Assembly: GCA_017654935.2 (NCBI GenBank)
Contig: CM065699.1
Coordinates: 775,574-839,573, forward strand
DNA length: 64,000 bases
Source: Phymorhynchus buccinoides
Taxonomy: Eukaryota > Mollusca > Gastropoda > Neogastropoda > Raphitomidae
Direction of reading: 5' to 3'
Numbering within the stretch: position 1 is the first letter of the stretch; the number at the start of each line of letters is the position of its first letter. The notes below the pieces were generated by a model. It did no database searches. It saw only the letters and a list, made by a program, of their open reading frames with translations, and had not been told where the DNA came from. Shown in pieces: positions 35,351-46,970 of the stretch. The translations under genes were made by a program, and so were the position numbers.

Positions 35351-35734
35351 GACACACTCCTGTCGATGTAGAAAATATAAGCTATGCTGCTGAGGATAAG
35401 TCCATGACATTGGAAATTAGTACACCCCACCCCCCCCCACACACACACACACTCACTTACTAATGATTTAAATAGCCAAAAATGATCAAGTTGAATTGTC
35501 AAGTATTAAAACAAATCGTTTTATCCTTCAGCATTCAGAAAATGTGAGATATAAAAATTTTAAAAACACAAATTGACTAAAAAATATCTTGATATATTGT
35601 GACAAACACTATAGCATTCACAAAAAGGTGACAAAACATTCAACGTTCTGACAAAAGTTGCATCAATGTATTATAACACAACATGACATTCAAGCATGTC
35701 ACAAAGATACAGTTGCACAAATGATGCAGCATTC

Positions 35735-35900
35735 ACTAACAGCTACACTGATGTGATTAACAAGTCATCACTAACGGCTACACTGATGTGATTAACAAGT
35801 CATCACTAACAGCTACACTGATGTGATTAACAAGTCATCACTAACGGCTACACTGATGTGATTAACAAGTCATCACTAACGGCTACACTGATGTGACGAT
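35735..35900. repeat. 36-bp tandem repeat (right-arm copy), about 4-5 copies
   Basis: The unit is catcactaacggctacactg followed by atgtgattaacaagt, and copies are near identical. Confidence 0.92.
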
Positions 35901-38819
35901 GAAGGAAGTTCAGTTTAACGTCGCGTATCGGCTTTCGCCATGTACGACGGGCTGAACAAACCAACCAGGGTATAAACAAAATTTTATGTTCCTGAATCAC
36001 TGTCCCAGCCAAACGGCCGAGAAGCGGTGGGAATGACATTTTAACAGCAAGGGCTGCTACAATAATAACCGCAACACCAATAGCAATGGTAGCACTAATA
36101 ATAACCACAGTACTGGTATTAATCATCTTCTTTATAATCGTCACCACCATCATTACCCCCATCATTGTCATTAGCAAAGAAAGTATATAAACATTCTTCT
36201 AGAATTAATAGTATCTAAGTCAATCTGCAAAGTACATACATGACAATCATGGGTAATGTACTAAAATATGTGAAGTGAAAAATTGGGATTAAGATACATT
36301 ACAAGAGCCATCACGCTGGGATTTTTTTTTTTTATTTTCTTTTTTTTTTTTTTTTTTTTTTTCCCCATACAAAGCAAGAAGAAAAAATGAAGAAAAATAT
36401 ACACAGTGTGGCAAACATAGACAATGACACACACATACACATTGTACACACACACACACACTCACACACAAAATTTTTTGTTTTTTTGTCAAAAAACACA
36501 CTTCCCACCTCACGTCGTGCAAATGTGCACAATCAGTGACATGCATACACGCATATTCATGTATCAAATAAAAAAATAAAAAAATACCTTTTAAGTTTTT
36601 TGTTTTTTCTATGTGTGTGTATGCATGATGCGTGAAAGAAAAAAGTAAAATAAGCTAATACACTTGATGCTGACCATAGAGAACTTTACATAGTAAGGTA
36701 TACAAGTCGGACATGGCATTTTACAAGAACACAAGGAAAAAGAAAACTTTACGGTGGGATTTTAGGTGAAATTATGAAACTACTCTCAGATAATTATGGT
36801 AACCAATTTTCTTCACACTTTCTTGCCGTATTAATTTATAATTTATGAGGCAACAGACATATATTTTTCTACATTGTACCTGTTTTTCAATACGGAAATA
36901 AAGGCCTGTAGGTTAGGGTGAACATCTTGAAGTTTGCATTTGTAAATGTAAAATTTAGCTAAAAGAATTATAAGTTCCATTACTTTATCACTTTTTACGT
37001 TTTGTTTAACACCAAATAAGACTAGCTCTTTACTGATTTCCGTGTTATGACAGTGCTGGCATTTATCTTTTATCATATTTTCAAATCCACTCCAAAATCG
37101 CCAAACCACAACACAATCATATAACTTGTGAGGGGAGTTTGAAATTTTAAACGTGAAGACAGCCAAGTTGTTTTTTAAACTACACATACAAAAGAATAAA
37201 TAACGATACAGCACAATGTTGCCCAGAATCTGAAACAGAAGCTAACACAACCCAACTTTTTAAGGAAAAAAACACTTTTAATTGAACCAGACTGCACAAA
37301 GAAACAAAAAAATATAGGCGTTCACAAACAAGGAAAAAAGAAAACTGTAACAAACTTGAAACAAAATTAAATAAACTCTACAAAAATATTCTCAAACATC
37401 TGAAACCAACAAAACTGGATGCAAAAATTTAAAACTGAAGAAAACGTGGTACTTGAAGCCAACCAAAATACCGATTAAAAAGTAGGCGAGTTGTGTCATT
37501 TGACCGGACGAGGTCCAGCACAACAACAGGTTAGAGCCAGTGGCCGGCACTGCTCCTGCTCTGAACACAGCAATCAGCAGCATTCTTACAGACAGAAGGT
37601 AAACTAAACAACAGGTTAGAGCCAGTGGCCGGCACTGCTCCTGCTCTGAACACAGCAATCAGCAGCATTCTTACAGACAGAAGGTAAACTAAACACCAGG
37701 TTAGACCCAGTGGCCGGCACCTGAGCTCCTGGCGTCTGAAGCACAGCATATTCCTCAGCATTCTTAAAGACGAAGGTAAAATTATAATCAACGTTTAACT
37801 CACTTGGTACTGGCCAGTTGTTTCCCCTTACAACTGTTTCTTCGGAAGAACATTTTGACTAGGTTTAAAAACCCATCACCACAGAAAAGTTATGAAAAGT
37901 TATGGACTTGATATTTTCATATAAGACTACTAACACCATGCACTAAAACAATCGTAAAATATTAGATTCCATACCTCTGTCGTTTTGTCTCCTATTGATG
38001 AAAACAGTTAAAACATAGAAAGAAGAAAATTTTCTCATTCCGATCTTTGACCCCCCCTCTACAACAAAAGCTGAATGTAAACTATGCTATGATTGGTTGA
38101 TTTCAAGAGATGCAAGGTCAAAGCAAACTGAAAATAGGTAATGACTTCCCACTGGAAAGCTGGTTCCACACCAGAAATCAAAACCTCTTAAAAACTCTTA
38201 TGAGCCGGATCCGGCTCATTCATCCTAAACGGTTGTGTGAGCCATGATCTGGATTCGGCTCATTCGTACCGAGTGAGATTAAGCCAGTGCCTGGTCTGAA
38301 CACAGCAATCAGCAGCATTCTGCCTGGTCTGAACACAGCAATCAGCAGCATTCTTACAGACAGAAGGTAAACTAAACTTCACCTTCCTTAGCTCTTCACA
38401 ATGTGTTGACTGATCAACCCGTTTCAACCATTTGCTCCTAGTAGTTTTACAAAAGCTTGTTCACTTTATTTCTTTTTGAATTTTTAATTGTATGTCACTA
38501 TTACAGTTACACTTCCATTCAGAATTACACATAGTAGTATCATCTTTAATTCATCTTTCCATTTAAAATTTTGTCAGAGCTTCAGATTGTTGGCGGGCCC
38601 GGGTCATTGACCCATATTCATAATACGGTAATTTTACCCCTTATTTTGTGCAGCAAGGGGTAATGTGACCCATGATAAAGTCTGCAATAAATGTTAAGGT
38701 GTAATACTACAGTGACGCATTATTGGCCCATTATTTTGGAAATTGACCCATCATTTTCTGTAATCAAGGGGTCATGTGACCCATGAATTTTGACAACAAT
38801 CTGAAGCTGTTTGGTTTCA
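35901..38819. other. Non-array part of the right arm
   Basis: This is AT-rich sequence with T homopolymers (about 36323-36362), a CA run (36425-36475) and a 95-bp repeat (gtggccggcactgctcctgc) at 37515-37760, with remnants at 38300-38370. A - strand open frame at 35848-36177 is hydrophobic by composition only. No exon is supported. Confidence 0.65.
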
Positions 38820-40475
38820 CTCTGGAGTTTGTTGTTGTCATAAGCACACTGTGTCAGCACTGAACCTACAGACCAGACATGTTTCACTCTGGAGTTTGTT
38901 ATTGTCATCAGCACACTGTCAGCACTAAACCTAGACACGATGTGGACAATACCAGCAGCAGACATGTTTCCCTCTGTTGTTGTCATCAGCACACTGTGTC
39001 AGCACTGAACCTACAGACACGATGTAGACAATACCAGCAGCAGACATGTTTCGCTCTGTTGTTGTCATCAGCACACTGTGTCAGCACTGAACCTACAGAC
39101 ACGATGTACACAATACCAGCAGCAGACATGTTTCACTCTGTTGTTGTCATCAGCACACTATGTCAGCACTGAACCTACAGACATGATGTAGACAATACCA
39201 GCAGCAGACATGTTTCCCTCTGTTGTTGTCATCAGCACACTGTGTCAGCACTGAACCTACAGACATGATGTAGACAATACCAGCAGCAGACATGTTTCAC
39301 TCTGTTGTTGTCATCAGCACACTATGTCAGCACTGAACCTACAGACATGATGTACACAATACCAGCAGCAGACATGTTTCACTCTGTTGTTGTCATCAGC
39401 ACACTGTGTCAGCACTGTCAGCACTACCAGCAGCAGAACCTCAGCACAGACACGATGTGATGACAATACCAGCAGCAGACATGTTTCACTCTGTTGTTGT
39501 CATCAGCACACTATGTCAGCACTGAACCTACAGACACGATGTAGACAATACCAGCAGCAGACATGTTTCACTCTGTTGTTGTCATCAGCACACTATGTCA
39601 GCACTGAACCTACAGACAGCAGATGTAGACAATACCAGCAGCAGACATACCAGCAGCAGTTTTCACTCTGTTGTTGTCATCAGCACACTGTGTCAGCACT
39701 GAACCTACAGACATGATGTAGACAATACCAGCAGCAGACATGTTTCACTCTGTTGTTGTCATCAGCACACTATGTCAGCACTGAACCTACAGACATGATG
39801 TACACAATACCAGCAGCAGACATGTTTCACTCTGTTGTTGTCATCAGCACACTGTGTCAGCACTGAACCTACAGACATGATGTAGACAATACCAGCAGCA
39901 GACATGTTTCACTCTGTTGTTGTCATCAGCACACTATGTCAGCACTGAACCTACAGACATGATGTACACAATACCAGCAGCAGACATGTTTCACTCTGTT
40001 GTTGTCATCAGCACACTGTGTCAGCACTGAACCTACAGACACGATGTAGACAATACCAGCAGCAGACATGTTTCACTCTGTTGTTGTCATCAGCACACTA
40101 TGTCAGCACTGAACCTACAGACATGATGTAGACAATACCAGCAGCAGACATGTTTCACTCTGTTGTTGTCATCAGCACACTATGTCAGCACTGAACCTAC
40201 AGACACGATGTAGACAATACCAGCAGCAGACATGTTTCACTCTGTTGTTGTCATCAGCACACTGTGTCAGCACTGAACCTACAGACATGATGTAGACAAT
40301 ACCAGCAGCAGACATGTTTCACTCTGTTGTTGTCATCAGCACACTATGTCAGCACTGAACCTACAGACATGATGTAGACAATACCAGCAGCAGACATGTT
40401 TCGCTCTGTTGTTGTCATCAGCACACTGTGTCAGCACTGAACCTACAGACATGATGTAGACAATACCAGCACAAC
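38820..40475. repeat. 82-bp minisatellite (right-arm copy), about 20 copies
   Basis: The unit contains catgtttcactctgttgttg, tcatcagcacac, gtcagcactgaacctacag and acaataccagcagcaga. The period is 82 bp with few indels. Two copies (39410-39480, 39600-39665) show short internal duplications. Cys/His/Gln-rich frames across it are not genes. Confidence 0.96.
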
Positions 40476-40739
40476 GTTTCAGGACATAATTGTCCTCCGT
40501 GTTACAGCCTGTCACACCTGTTACAGCCTGTCACACCTGTTACAGCCTGTCCAGTCAAAATTAAACACACTTCTTAAACACATTATGGCCATACTTCAAG
40601 AAAGACACTGAACACTTAGTATTCTACACCATGCACAAATGCCGAATTCAATGGAAAGTTGACCAGGACTGCCATTGCCCACTGTGGACATTTATCAGCC
40701 AATGAAGAAGACAGCAAAGCAGCGCCTATGTTAGGGCGA

Positions 40740-41370
40740 CATGAGTGTAGCTCCTGTACTTCTCTATTGGCACGAGCCATGGGACTATGATAGTATGCTC
40801 CACACCCATACAACATTGCACCTATCAATACCTGTACTTCTCTATTGGTACGAGCCATGGGACTATGATAGCATCCTCCACACCCATACAACATTGCACC
40901 TATCAACACCGGCACCAGCCAAGTGCAGTCGATGTGAACCATGGGACTATGATAGTATGCTCCACACCCACAGAACATTGCACCTATCAACACCGGCACC
41001 AGCCAAGTGCAGTCGATGTGAACCATGGGACTATGATAGTATGCTCCACACCCACAGAACATTGCACCTATCAACACCAGCACCAGCCAAGTGCAGTCGA
41101 TGTGAACCATGGGACTATGATAGTATGCTCCACACCCATACAACATTGCACCTATCAACACCGGCACCAGCCAAGTGCAGTCGATGTGAACCATGGGACT
41201 ATGATAGTATGCTCCACACCCATACAACATTGCACCTATCAACACCGGCACCAGCCAAGTGCAGTCGATGTGAACCATGGGACTATGATAGTATGCTCCA
41301 CACCCATACAACATTGCACCTATCAACACCGGCACCAGCCAAGTGCAGTCGATGTGAACCAAGCCTGACG
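40740..41370. repeat. 84-bp minisatellite (right-arm copy), about 7.5 copies
   Basis: The unit contains catgggactatgatagtatg, ctccacaccca, acattgcacctatcaacac and ggcaccagccaagtgcagtc. 84 bp is 28 codons, so frames stay open on both strands for 190-250 codons; these are repeat artefacts. Confidence 0.95.
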
Positions 41371-41869
41371 CACGCAGGCCATCTAGTTAGCAGGTGTGCA
41401 TGCCAAAGCAGCACTCATTCCAAATGATTGATGCTCTGTGTCTCTGCATGTTCCAACACTATGGTTGGTCCCATACAATGGCAATTCAATGAAACAAATT
41501 CTTATGACAGTGACATTATGATAGTCATTGTTTCACATATTTTGAATGCAACAAACTTTGGGGTCATCAGATGCATGAACTATCTTTTGATTAATTATGT
41601 AAGATTGACTGCTGTAGCAATATTACAGTAAAGAAATCAGACCAACAACATGGTCTTAGAACTTAATACAGCTCACAGAAAAAATAAGGTTGCTAAAGAA
41701 TTAAACAAGCAAAAACACAAACTTATGCACACACACACATATTCATTCACACACACACACACACACATTCATTCACACACACACACATTCAGCAAAATTG
41801 ATTGCCAGGTGAATTTCAGGCACCATTCCTCGGTGTTAGCACTGAGTACACGGATGTAACAACTACAGT

Positions 41870-42530
41870 GACAGATTATTACACTTAGTGACACAGTACA
41901 CAGTGACACAAAATACATGATCCAGCCAGTGACACATTACACAGTGATACACGATACATGATCCAGCCAGTGACACATTACACAGTGATACACGATACAT
42001 GATCCAGCCAGTGACACATTACAGTGATACACGATCCAGCCAGTAACATATTACAGTGACACATGACCCAGCCAGTGACATATTACACATGATACATTAT
42101 CCAGCCAGTAACATATTACAGTGACACATGATACAGCCAGTGACACATGATCCAGCTAGTGACACAGATTACATGATCCAGCCAGTGACACATTACAGTG
42201 ACACATGATCCAGCCAGTGACACATTACAGTGACACATGATCCAGCCAGTGACACATTACAGTGACACATGATCCAGCCAGTGACACATTACACAGTGAT
42301 ACACGATACATGATCCGGCCAGTGATGGTGTCCAGAGCTAGAGGGCCCAGCCAGACACATTACACTACATGATCCAGCCAGTGACACATTACACAGTAAC
42401 ACATGATCCGGCCAGTGACACATTACAGTGACACATGATCCAGCCAGTGACACATTACAGTGACACATGATCCAGCCAGTGACACATTACACAGTAACAC
42501 ATGATCCGGCCAGTGATGGTGTCCAGAGCT
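41870..42530. repeat. ACATGATCCAGCCAGTGAC minisatellite (right-arm copy)
   Basis: These are units of about 28-42 bp built from 'catgatccagccagtgacac' and 'attacagtgacac', in a looser higher-order arrangement. A 'gatggtgtccagagctagag' segment appears twice (about 42322 and 42514). Confidence 0.92.
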
Positions 42531-42544
42531 AGAGGGCCCAGGGA

Positions 42545-42720
42545 GCAACACTACCCTGGTAACCCAGGACAACGCTACCCAGGACAACGCTACCCAGGAC
42601 AACGCTACCCAGGACAACGCTACCCAGGACAACGCTACCCAGGACAACGCTACTCAGGACAACGCTACCCAGGACAACATTACATTGTCCAACAGCATAC
42701 ACTGACAACGCTACCCAGGA
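42545..42720. repeat. 15-bp satellite (right-arm copy)
   Basis: The unit is gacaacgctacccag. It marks the outer limit of the part of the right arm that can be matched, because the left arm is cut by the N gap at the same array. Confidence 0.93.
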
Positions 42721-42839
42721 CAACAGTACACGCAGAGAACGCTGCCCAGGACATTGTCAAACAGGACACACTGTGTGGCTATAGACAGGTACACGCAGGA
42801 AAACTGACATTACAACGCTGACAACGCTACCCAGCATAC

Positions 42840-43684
42840 ACTGTGTGTCCACAGACAGCTACACACAGAGAAAACGACATTACATTGTCAAACAGCACAC
42901 ACTGTACTCAGGACAACGCTACCCAGGACAGACAAGTACACACAGAGAAAACTGACATTACATTGTCAAACAGCACACACTGTGTGTCTATAGACAGGTA
43001 CACGCAGAGAAAACTGACATTACATTGTCAAACAGCATACACTGTGTGTCTACAGACAGGTACACGCAGAGAAAACTGACATTACATTGTCAAACAGCAC
43101 ACACTGTGTGGCTATAGACAGGTACACGCAGAGAAAACTGACATTACATTGTCAAACAGCATACACTGTGACAGGTACACACAGAGAAAACTGACATTAC
43201 ATTGCCAAACAGCATACACTGTGTCAGTGTGTCTACAGACAGTACACGCAGAGAAAACTGACATTACATTGTCAAACAGCATACACTGTGACAGGTACAC
43301 ACAGAGAAAACTGACATTACATTGTCAAACAGCATACACTGTGACAGGTACACGCAGAGAAAACTGACATTACATTGTCAAACAGCATACACTGTGACAG
43401 GTACACACAGAGAAAACTGACATTACATTGCCAAACAGCATACACTGTGTCAGTGTGACAGGTACACGCAGAGAAAACTGACATTACATTGTCAAACAGC
43501 ATACACTGTGACAGGTACACACAGAGAAAACTGACATTACATTGTCAAACAGCATACACTGTGTCAGTGTGTCTACAGACAGTACACGCAGAGAAAACTG
43601 ACATTACATTGTCAAACAGCACACACTGTGTGTCTATAGACAGGTACACACACAGAAAACTGACATTACATTGTCAAACAACAC
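42840..43684. repeat. 54-bp minisatellite, about 15 copies (left part)
   Basis: The unit contains gacattacattgtcaaacag, catacactgtg, acaggtacacacagagaaaa and ct. Its right end is cut by the hAT-like element at 43685, and the array resumes at 46823. Confidence 0.93.
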
Positions 43685-43697
43685 CAGTGTTCCCGAT

Positions 43698-44149
43698 TAC
43701 GCAGATCTGTACGTAAATTACGTTACAAAGTTTCAAGTTTGACGTATACATTTTTCAGTCAATACGTCATTGTGACGTACAGTTTTTTCTCTCAGCCGAT
43801 TGCTTCCTCAAACGTGTTCAGCCGCGATCAGAATGTCGAAGCCATTTCGGCTTGCGGGAAACGATCAACAAAATATACTGCGCCTATTCTTTCACTACTA
43901 TACCATGCTTGAAGCAGACAACAAAAAATATCATGAACCACAGAGTAATTTCCCTTTGTTTCTCGCCACCCATGCTGCTCACACGTGCACTGCTGGCAGA
44001 CCTGTCTACCTCAAAATTGAACTATTACTATTCCTATGAAGTAAATTTTAGTATTCTATGACCAAAAAAGAGTATTTTTCCCCCCTTACCTTGACTTTTA
44101 TCGTATATAATGCCCTCCTCCCCCTTTCAACACACACCACACACACAAA
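43698..44149. other. Interior of the hAT-like element, left part
   Basis: No domain is recognised. gtacgtaaattacgttac at about 43709 is near-palindromic and close to the terminus, a possible transposase-binding or secondary-structure site. Confidence 0.5.
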
Positions 44150-44725
44150 CACACTCTCACACATACACAATGATACACGTACACACACTCTCTCTACTGT
44201 GACAGACTAATACACACATGCACAGTGACACACATACACAATGATACATACACACACTCTCTCTACTGTGACAGACTAATACACACATGCACAGTGACAC
44301 ACATACACAATGATACATACACACACTCTCTCTACTGTGACAGACTAATACACACATGCACAGTGACACACATACACAATGATACATGCACACACTCTCT
44401 CTACTGTGACAGACTAATACACACATGCACAGTGACACACATACACAATGATACATACACACACTCTCTCTACTGTGACAGACTGATACACACATGCACA
44501 GTGACACACATACACAATGATACATACACACACTCTCTCTACTGTGACAGACTAATACACACATGCACAGTGACACACATACACAATGATACATACACAC
44601 ACTCTCTCTACTGTGACAGACTAATACACACATGCACAGTGACACACTTCCGGTGACACACATACACAATGATACATACACACACTCTCTCTACTGTGAC
44701 AGACTAATACACACATGCACAGTCA
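44150..44725. repeat. 69-bp minisatellite, about 8 copies
   Basis: The unit contains agtgacacacatacacaatg, atacatacacacactctctc and tactgtgacagactaatac. The period is 69 bp (23 codons), so both strands stay open. One copy carries a small insertion at about 44647-44658. It lies inside the hAT-like element. Confidence 0.95.
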
Positions 44726-44960
44726 GGTAATCATCATGGGAGATAATCTGTTAACTGAAAATGCACAATTTATTGCTCTGTCATAGTTACTATCTCCCTT
44801 CATGAACAGAAACACACACTCACATCCCCTTCATTCAGTTTTCATATTCTGTGTCCACCCACACCCCCCTTTTCTCTCTCTCTCTCTTTTTTTTTTTTTT
44901 TTGGGGGGGGGGGGGGGGTTCTAATTAATCTGTACTAGAAGTAAAAAGTGACTGACATAC

Positions 44961-45438
44961 TTTGAACGATTTTGCTGTCAGGAAACATCTTCTTCAACAA
45001 TAGAACAAGATGATCCGCCATTGAGAGAGAGAGAGATTGGCATCAGCCACCAGTCTGCACATCATCGCCTCGGCGTTTGTCACCTGCTGCTCCAGATCCC
45101 CACTAGACTTCGCCTGTGCCTTGCTGAAAGCATCTTTAATAGGTGGTGTTCCTTTCGCCATTTCTGAGAGTCTCTTGTGCCTTTAGGACCCTACATGCTT
45201 CTTGCAGTCGTTGCGCCCTCCATGAGCACAACTGAAATCCGATTCGCACAAAGTGCACCACACGAAAGACGGTCCTTTGGAGCTGGGGACTAGACACTTC
45301 CAAGTTGTGGTGTATGCGTTGAGGAAAGTTTGCTCTCTTGTTTTTACTTTTAGCAACTTTCTTTGAGGCACATCCTTCCATCTCATCCTCTGTATCCTCT
45401 TCGCTCTCATGCAAGCGCTTCTTCGATGGTGGTGGCAT
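44961..45438 (-). pseudogene. N-terminal part of a hAT-like transposase (BED-like zinc finger)
   Basis: The - strand ATG at 45438 starts MPPPSKKRLHESEEDTEDEM, an acidic then Lys-rich leader. After a frame change near 45330 the next frame reads FLNAYTTTWKCLVPSSKG, then WCTLCESDFSCAHGGRND, with the C-x2-C half at about 45245-45256. Next come KKHVGS, an in-frame TAA, and RHKRLSEMAKG. Further down, QQVTNAEAMMCRLVADAN and MADHLVLLLKKMFPDSKIVQ are followed by a good donor GTATGT (44960-44955). C2H2 fingers of this kind followed by 'ADH---L-K-MFPDSKIA' are familiar from hAT-like transposases and their host-derived relatives. The frameshift and stop make this copy a pseudogene unless they are consensus errors. 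No downstream RNase H-like domain was found. Confidence 0.7.
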
Positions 45439-46583
45439 TTTTCAATCTGTATGGCTCACTCACACAAAGATGGCCGACAAAGGTCTTTTTAAGCACGCGA
45501 AAACTAGGGGCAATAACTCTGATACCCGTGACCCGAAACTGGTTTCGCGAACAGTCTTTAAACAGGAAAATAGCCAATAAAACAATTTTTGGGAGCCGAT
45601 GCTGCCGATTTTCATATTTTAGTCGGACTCGGCGTATGGTCGTATTTTTGCAGTCAGAATTTGTAAAATACGCCTAAAAATCGTAGGGTAGACAGGTCTG
45701 ACTGCTGCCAAGCCTACGCGTTTCTTGGAAGCAAAAAAATGGCGCTGCTTCGCTGGATTGCGAAAACTTCGACGCGAAGTTCTTCCAAAGACTGAAGTTT
45801 TAAAGGAGAAATAAACCAGGTTTGGGCTGAATTTTTTTTTTAAATCGCTTGTATTAAACAGCTTTATATTAAGTATTTCTTTGACAGAAATTGCCTTTCT
45901 GAACCGCCCTGGCTATAGTTTTTTTATATCCAAGTCCCCCGAGTCGAAAACGACTTGATTTTTTACTTTCAAGCGGCAGGTTTGGAGCAGTATCTTGCAT
46001 ACGAGATGAAAGCGTGAAAAAACGAGACAAAATTGAGTAATTACAGACTTGGCACCGAAAGTAAAAGTAAAACAATGGCAGAATTCATGGACTACGTAGC
46101 TTCTTCACATATCTTAGGCTTACTGTGTTATCAGTTTTGTTTCTATTAATTCTAACATGACTTCAAAACACCAAAATGAACACAACTGGTGTCCACTGTT
46201 CTAATCTTTGAAAAAAATGACGTCAATTATTAATATGACACACAAGTCACAGAAGCGCCTTCAATAAAACGTCAACATTTTTATCATTGAAGCCTACTTT
46301 CGTTTGGCGCCCATTGCGTCATAGCTGCCGGAAAGGTTAGGTTTTGCGACATTGACTTTATTAAAATATAAATACAATTCTAGAAAATCTTCCTTTTTTA
46401 CTTCATTTATAGCAATTTTTCGTGTTCATTTATACAACACAATCAAATTCCAGTGTATCTCAGCATGTTTGCGACATGCTTGCCACAGAGTTGTCATAAC
46501 CTTTAAGTGAGGTGACAAAAACCCTCGAACCAGTTTCAGGCCCTTCAACTGTAATTAGTGATGAAAAGAAGAAAATAACTTAC
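45439..46583. other. Interior of the hAT-like element, 5' of the zinc-finger frame
   Basis: This is AT-rich with no domain recognised. It would contain the element's promoter and any 5' UTR or intron on the - strand. 'aagatggccgacaaag' at about 45467 is a common start-proximal type of word but proves nothing. Confidence 0.5.
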
Positions 46584-46690
46584 TCGCAAATTCAAGTGAA
46601 GTTGGTGTGAAGAATTTGACTAGCGTCAGCATCGTGATGGCAAGCTCTTCTGCAGTCTGTGCACTGCCACTTCCAAGGCCAACAATGAGA
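46584..46690 (-). CDS. Possible short exon with a good donor
   Basis: On the - strand, an open frame reads VGLGSGSAQTAEELAITM, then LTLVKFFTPTSLEFA, and ends at GCGA|GTAAGT (donor at 46583-46578). The residue mix looks protein-like and the donor is strong, but the acceptor is uncertain and the protein is not recognised. It lies near the 5' side of the hAT-like element, so it could be a 5' transposon exon or captured host sequence. Confidence 0.25.
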
Positions 46691-46822
46691 TTTGTCTTTA
46701 TTTTAGAGCATTATTGTCCATTTATTATGGCTTTTATTTTGACCCTCAAAATTTTTCAAATGACCCTTCAAATTTGGGGGCACAAAATGACCCTTAAAAA
46801 TTTGGAAGCATGGGGGACACTG

Positions 46823-46970
46823 AACACACACTGTGTGTCTATAGACAGGTACACACAGAAAACTGACATTACATTGTCAAACAGCACACTGTGTGTCTAT
46901 AGACAGGTACACGCAGAAAACTGACATTACATTGTCAAACAGCACACGATGACACTGTGTGTCTATAAAC
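46823..46970. repeat. 54-bp minisatellite (right part, after the transposon)
   Basis: The same unit as 42840-43684 (ctgacattacattgtcaaac, then tatagacaggtacacac) reappears for about 2.5 copies directly outside the right end of the hAT-like element. Confidence 0.9.

Larger units (their letters stand above)
32041..42720. repeat. Right arm of the giant inverted repeat (clean copy)
   Basis: This is the mirror image of 21541-32040, with regular repeat periods (44, 82, 84 bp) and few indels. At the apex the sequence turns around directly: ...ctgaaaggcgtaatagtg on the left meets tccatcccactctatctaca on the right, with no unique spacer. Use this arm, not the left, as the better estimate of the underlying sequence. 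Confidence 0.93.
43685..46822 (-). mobile_element. hAT-like DNA transposon inserted in the 54-bp minisatellite
   Basis: The left end reads CAGTGTTCCCGAT (43685-43697) and the right end, on the other strand, reads CAGTGTCCCCCAT (46822-46810), 11 of 13 bases alike. CAGTG-type ends are typical of hAT elements. The flanks, aacaacac on the left and aacacaca on the right, resemble an 8-bp target duplication with one slip. Outside both ends the same 54-bp minisatellite is found, so the element split that array. It carries a broken hAT-type zinc-finger frame on the - strand and a 69-bp minisatellite. No catalytic transposase domain is visible, so it is probably non-autonomous. Near the right end, words like 'aagggtcattttg' recur as possible subterminal repeats. 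Confidence 0.72.

Noticed and set aside
35848..36177. A hydrophobic membrane protein on the - strand
   Set aside because: Its mirror copy in the left arm (about 28020-28340) does not keep the frame, and the composition reflects ATT/CAT-rich sequence. No domain or splice sites.
40616..41427. Open frames of 190-250 codons on both strands with a Cys/His-containing 28-residue repeat
   Set aside because: They result from an 84-bp tandem repeat whose period is divisible by 3; both strands are equally open and no gene signals are present.
43800..44061. Two overlapping open frames as a host gene
   Set aside because: They lie inside the hAT-like element, lack splice sites and match no family I know.
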